From: Marasmius tenuissimus
Taxonomy: Eukaryota > Basidiomycota > Agaricomycetes > Agaricales > Marasmiaceae
Assembly (NCBI GenBank): GCA_029532415.1
Contig: JAQOTA010000053.1
Coordinates: forward strand, 1 to 64,000
Direction: 5' to 3'
Length of the DNA: 64,000 nucleotides
The notes below the pieces were generated by a model, which made no database searches, was not told the origin of the DNA, and worked only from the letters and a program-made list of their open reading frames with translations. The translations under genes were made by a program, and so were the position numbers. Shown here in pieces: positions 59,768 through 64,000 of this stretch. The stretch's first letter is position 1; every line of letters begins with the position of its first letter.

Positions 59768-60366
59768 GGTGAGATGAGGGAGTCCAATGGCTTGCTCTCG
59801 AATTACTCTGTCCTCAACTAGAGACTAAAGAAGCCCAATCATGTTGAGAGCACGATTGATCTGGTTAGAAACATAAATGTACCATGATGGAAGATCAGGT
59901 TCAAGTCGTGTCTCGCGCTGGGCATGCGATCGCGCGAAATTGTGTAGCGTTCCCACGCACGGACCAATTACGTTTAGTCGCGTCTACCTCGAGAGCAACG
60001 CGTTCTGACCCACAGCAAGGTGCCTCAAGAGGAAGACTAAGGTCCGTGCTAGCTCGTGGCACCGGGGTTCTGGTAGATTCAGCAATCACCCTTCTATTAC
60101 TCGATTACTCCATTGATTACCTCCATTATCACCACTCATTACAACCTGAAGCTCGAGCGATGCAGATAAAAGTATCACTTTGGTCGACGGAAGCTGTAAT
60201 GAGGCGGGGAAGGAGCATACAACTACCTCATGTATAATAGCGGTCGGTCACGTTGACTTCTCAGGTAGGGTTTCATTCGAGCCATAAATATTATAGATCA
60301 AGTCAAAAACTCGGACTATTCCTTCTTTCTTTTCACTCCCCTACGAGATTTGGCCCCGTCAGATGC
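59768..60366. other. No gene assigned
   Basis: Upstream region of the MYND gene; a plus-strand frame at 59884-60237 has no motif. Confidence 0.4.
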
Positions 60367-61010
60367 TCAACCAATACAGGTCAGCTTGCCGCTCTGATCG
60401 ACACAGGCTGTAGTCGCATGTGAGTTCTAGTTTTAATAAGGAGGTTTTTGGAGGCAACTTACTGCCAGAGATGACCTGAGAGCTATCAGACGGCCCAGCA
60501 TAGAACTTGCAGCTACTACCAGCGTGGTGGTCGCTGTTGTTAGGCGGTCCACAGGCGGATACTATATGTAAGATAGTATTCTTTCGAAAGTACCCACATC
60601 ACGTGCGAGTTCGTGACATTTGCTCGAGCTAACTGAAAAAAAAATTCAAAATCAATTCGTACACTTCACTTCTCGAAAAAAGCAGCCCGAGGGAAATTCA
60701 AGAAAAGCTTTTTTGAGAGATGCTCGGGCTCCTTTTTTTGAGCTTTTGCGTCTGCGTCAAGGTTTTGAGCTCATAGTAGTCAGATTCGTGCGAGTTTCGT
60801 GGGCGTCGGTGACAGCATTTGGGCGCGCGGTCACGGCACGTCACGTACACGTGATGTGGGTATTTCCGAAAGAAGACTATCTTAACAAGGTGAGGCCCTC
60901 GGCGTCAAGAATATACAACCATCCCGCCCACTCACCTGGGTCGGTAGCAATCTGAGCTGCTCCCAGAGCCTGACCTGCAGAGAGGATGGCAATGACGGAG
61001 AAGATAGTAG
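60367..61010 (-). pseudogene. Small cysteine-rich secreted protein, family member 3 (decayed start, MITE in intron)
   Basis: Exon 1 encodes the end of a signal peptide (FSVIAILSAGQALGAA) and stops at 60936 with a GTGAGT donor. Exon 2 is 60561-60463 (ACGPPNNSDHHAGSSCKFYA) and exon 3 is 60407-60367 (CVDQSGKLTCIG, TGA). No in-frame ATG precedes exon 1; an in-frame TGA stands where it should be. Intron 1 is 374 nt instead of about 70, because a 272-bp MITE lies in it. The cysteine pattern is intact, so loss of the start looks recent. Confidence 0.75.
60591..60862. mobile_element. MITE with 15-bp perfect terminal inverted repeats
   Basis: TACCCACATCACGTG at 60591-60605 and its exact reverse complement at 60848-60862, total 272 bp. 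The flanks CTTTCGAAAG and TTTCCGAAAG look like an imperfect 9-10 bp target duplication, which suggests a Mutator-type origin. The interior is A/T- and G/C-run rich without coding capacity. It lies within intron 1 of the decayed secreted-protein gene. Confidence 0.8.
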
Positions 61011-62594
61011 GGTTAGAGTTTGGTCATGTGACTACTACTACATATAGTATGTCATTCCCACATCCGGTCGGTCGGTCGGACCCAAGGGCCCTTAGAGAAA
61101 AAAATGAGTTGGTTTTACTTTTTTAAATCCCGGCCACCCCTTGTGTGAGGGTGAGTTCAGTTGGGTTCTAAATTTCTCAAATTTCAGGAGGGCCTTTTAT
61201 GCTCTTCCCGTCCCGTCGATGGTCGCTTGTATAGTACGCTGTGTGTAGGTTCCGCGCATTCTTCATCAGGAAAGAAGTATTAGAAATGATTGGAAGGCGT
61301 CGTAACAGTACGATTGACTCCAAAAAGGCTCCAACAGGCTCCAAAGGAGAGATGTACAGCGTCGTACTTGCTCAGATATACGTTAGTAGTAGCTCGTTTG
61401 GCGGGCGGCAAGAACAATTGAGATGAGCTCTCACTTGCATATCGTCATTGGGTATCCCGCTAAATCAAATTGCATTTATCAATTTTACAGCATACTAGGC
61501 TACGGAACTTTGGGGGTCGATTTAAAGCTTCGTCAGTGCATAGAGACGCGAAGGATCAGTACTGCCCTGCCGTAGCTTGATGGTATTGTCCCGTTATCAT
61601 GATTTCTTGTGTTTGCTCTGGCCGTTAGATTAGGTGAAGTAAAAGAAGAGAACGATACATCGGGAGTGACCCGAGTCGAAGATCATGGAGGACCTCCTGT
61701 CGGGAATGTTCAACTGAAGTCTATTTCAACACTGTCTTAGCGAGACAAGATCACCATTTTTGTTAGATGCAGATAATACAGAACCGAGAAGGTACGGAAC
61801 ATTCCGCGCTTGGAGCGGCGGCGATGATCACGCACTCCTTGGGGGCTCTGAAATGTTGAAAGTCGGGGATGCACCACATACGTGGGTCGCTGAGTCGACA
61901 TGTATCAACACAATCTCGTAAGTTCATACAAAGGGCTCGTATAATCAGCGGGAAACAAGCACACTGCTTCTTGATGGTTTGTTTCTGGCGTCGGGAGATC
62001 GGCAAAGATGTGGGTAATTTTTGAATCACCGGAATAAGCGCTGAATAAGGCGTCTGGATCATAAGGAGCCACCATAGAAATCTCTGAGCCAGTGTTTTTT
62101 CGAAGGACTCTGTCTTTTCCTCGACTTTGAGTCCAGTATCCGGAGGCGAGGCCTTAAAAGACGGTTAAAGAGGAGTTCCCCTGAATCCCTGTTTCTCAGT
62201 CACGATCAAGGTGCGACAATTGAGCTTGGAGCAAGTTGGTGCGTTATGCGGGAGACTTTCGCTCAAATTGTCAGTATTCGGTACAAGTTGAAGTAATCCT
62301 TTTGAATCACGGACATTGGGCTCCACACAGCGGGAAGTGAGATAGTGCACGAACGAGATGCCGGCCTGCGCCCAGTCAGCCATGCCTTCTACTGAAAGTG
62401 GGCCAGAGGGCCTCGAAGATACATACGTGCTGAGTTTAGCCGATTTGCAGCGTCTTAAAGCGTTCTCTTCCCTCTCATAATAGGAACTGGGAAACCGTGT
62501 ATCTGGAAAAGTATAAAAAGCTTCAGCAAGATTGTTTCTATAAAAGAATTCAGCCGTCTCATCCAACGAACCCAAATACTCTACACAAAGAAAG
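61011..62594. other. No intact gene; possible coding fragment on the minus strand
   Basis: One minus-strand frame around 62070-61910 reads like protein (DPDALFSAYSGDSKITHIFA, LFPADYTSPLYELTRL) but stops at TGA and has no identifiable family. A GGTCGGTCGG run lies near 61070. AAGTATAAAAAG near 62509 is the TATA box of the next gene. Confidence 0.35.
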
Positions 62595-62937
62595 ATGTTC
62601 TGCAAAGCCGCGACCATTGTCTCTGCCGTCCTCGTTCTCTGCGCCAGTCAAGCCATGAGCGCTGCTCTAATCGCGGGCCCAAGTATGTATTGTTTCAGTC
62701 TGCGTCATTATCCTCCGCTCGCTGACTGGGTTACCAACAGCCCCGGGACTCTGTGGGCCATCTCAGACTGTTGGAAGCACCTGCAAGTATTACAGCGGTC
62801 CGTCTGAGAACGATCCAATCGTCACCGGGAGTAAGCCCATCTCTCCGTTTTACAAATCGATAGTCCGCTGACGCTACTATCCTTTCACCTTAGCTTGCGT
62901 CGACAAGAACGGCGTTCTGACATGTGTTGCCAACTAA
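62595..62937 (+). CDS. Small cysteine-rich secreted protein, family member 4
   Basis: Exons 62595-62682, 62741-62830 and 62894-62937, 73 residues. Signal peptide MFCKAATIVSAVLVLCASQA; mature chain LCGPSQTVGSTCKYYSGPSE, then TCVDKNGVLTCVAN. Four cysteines keep the spacing of members 1 to 3, but the loop between cysteines 1 and 2 differs (PSQTVGS in place of PPNNSDHKAGS). Introns are canonical (GTATGT...AACAG, GTAAGC...CTTAG). A TATA box lies about 84 bp upstream. It is the most diverged member in the window and seems functional. Confidence 0.85.
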
Positions 62938-63830
62938 ACGTCTCGCATGCTTCGGGTCTAGTTGAGAAGTGAATGTAGTAGTCATGTATTGTCAAATACG
63001 AATGTATAATCATGTGAAATCACCGCAAGACAAGAGAAAACCTAGATAAGGGCGTGAACATTCGGTGACACCTCCAAGTCCAACGGAACCCTTAATGGGG
63101 CGAAGTTGCGTGCAGCATCGGTATATCGTGTCCCGGGATGACCTGATACTCAAATGCTCATTGCATACGTGTCGTGCAGGAATATCGAGCTCAAGGCTCA
63201 ATAATGTGGCCACACCTTTGGAGCGAAAGCGCAGGTTACAGACGATCACACAGACTTGGGAGCTCACTGACTCGGTCCTTGGCCTGCCGAAGTGGCTAAG
63301 ACATCGCCTTGCCCAATCTGCCGTGGCCCGGATAGAGACTTCCTGCGGAGGGCCGAACGTCATTTGTTGATGGATTCGGGAGTATCCTGACAACGACTTC
63401 CCGTGTCCCGAGCTGGCGCTGAAAGGTTGAAGCCTGTTGCTCTGAGGACATTCGAATTTCGTTTGCGCTATATCGCTTCAAATGTTCATGCAAAGGGTCC
63501 TGGTTCTTGCACAGTCTCCGTAGTTTACCGCGTTGAGCTGATCGCCAATATCAGGCATCGGGAGACCTTATTCGTCTATGACACGAGAGGTATAAAGTAA
63601 CGGTCTCCAAAGAATGTTTCGCGGCTCCCTCACTGGATATAACAAGGACACGTTCGGGTAGGTAATTGCGTACTATTGTTCGATCTCTCGAGACGTTATT
63701 TGGAGTAATACTACAAGAGAGGCGTTGAATGGATATGCTGCGGGATATCTACTTCAACCTGTGAGGCTCCAACGGCTCGCTTAAAGTTTGAACTGCTCAT
63801 CTGTACAATGCGGCGGGGACCCATACAATA
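62938..63830. other. No gene assigned
   Basis: Frames of up to 127 codons on the minus strand without a domain or splice logic. Confidence 0.35.
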
Positions 63831-63839
63831 TAGATATAT

Positions 63840-64000
63840 CTTTAGTGATTTGTTTAATATGCTCACTCATCGCATACACTCCAATACCACCTTCATTTTG
63901 CCGAATAATATGGAGTTACTTGGAGCACTTCCCGACACGTCCTCTCAGCTTTCCGAGTCAACATACTCCAGAAAGGCGCCTCAACAGCCCACGAGAGGTA
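63840..64000 (+). promoter_or_regulatory. Promoter of a probable further family member at the window edge
   Basis: The last roughly 110 bp align with the promoter of member 1 (about 30890-31000), in the same order: ATATGGAGTTACTTGGAG versus TATGTGGAGTCATTTGGAG, TTTCCGAGTCAACATACTC versus TTTCCGAACCAATATACTC, then GAGAGGTA at the very end, where member 1 continues into its TATA box. A coding region should start about 90 bp beyond the window. Confidence 0.6.

Noticed and set aside
62165..62617. 150-codon minus-strand frame
   Set aside because: It runs antisense through the promoter and start of secreted-protein member 4 and shows no recognisable domain; weakly coding-like at best.

Overview
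The window reads as nuclear DNA of a basidiomycete fungus, most likely an agaricomycete. Genes are split by many short introns (about 47-80 nt) with GTRNGT donors and YAG acceptors. tRNA genes carry introns, compact TATA promoters sit about 85-100 bp upstream of short secreted-protein genes, and the gene families present (SRPK kinase, MYND protein, F-box proteins, GH51 arabinofuranosidase, FRE ferric reductase, DUF6533-like and other seven-helix proteins, Kre9/KNH-like single-pass proteins) are typical of that group. No bacterial, viral or organellar feature was seen. All calls were made by reading and hand-splicing the sequence; no search was run.

Layout. 1-1.5 kb: two divergent, related small secreted protein genes, each with one frame break. 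1.5-7.7 kb: mostly unassigned, with fragments of a minus-strand multi-exon gene. 7.7-8.4 kb: an orphan ORF with a small Cys/His tail. 9.1-11.1 kb: an SRPK-type kinase. 11.5-13.4 kb: a decayed F-box gene carrying a 266-bp MITE. 14.5-15.4 kb: a DUF6533-like membrane protein. 16.9-28.6 kb: a cluster of single-pass membrane proteins (three copies look intact or nearly so, one probably intact, one decayed), interspersed with tRNA-Pro(CGG) twice and tRNA-Thr(TGT) once. 29-33.3 kb: an 11-bp tandem repeat, a small cysteine-rich secreted protein gene and a seven-helix protein. 34.7-36.8 kb: a complete FRE ferric reductase. 39.8-45.9 kb: decayed seven-helix copies, an intact zinc-finger gene, and an inverted copy of the secreted-protein locus. 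47.5-49.9 kb: a Thr-rich secreted protein with a frame break and an F-box protein. 50.8-56.7 kb: tRNA-Lys(TTT), a cysteine-rich secreted protein, and a roughly 27-exon GH51 gene interrupted by a 1.24-kb DNA transposon. 58.2-59.8 kb: a MYND protein. 60.4-64 kb: two more copies of the secreted-protein family, one decayed and carrying a MITE, and the promoter of what is probably a further copy at the right edge.

Overall this is accessory, rearranging fungal chromatin: intact housekeeping or enzyme genes alternate with duplicated, lineage-restricted secreted or membrane families and with DNA-transposon damage. Several long genes (FRE, MYND, zinc finger, F-box, GH51 outside the insertion) splice cleanly without frame breaks, so the breaks elsewhere are more likely real decay than sequencing error.
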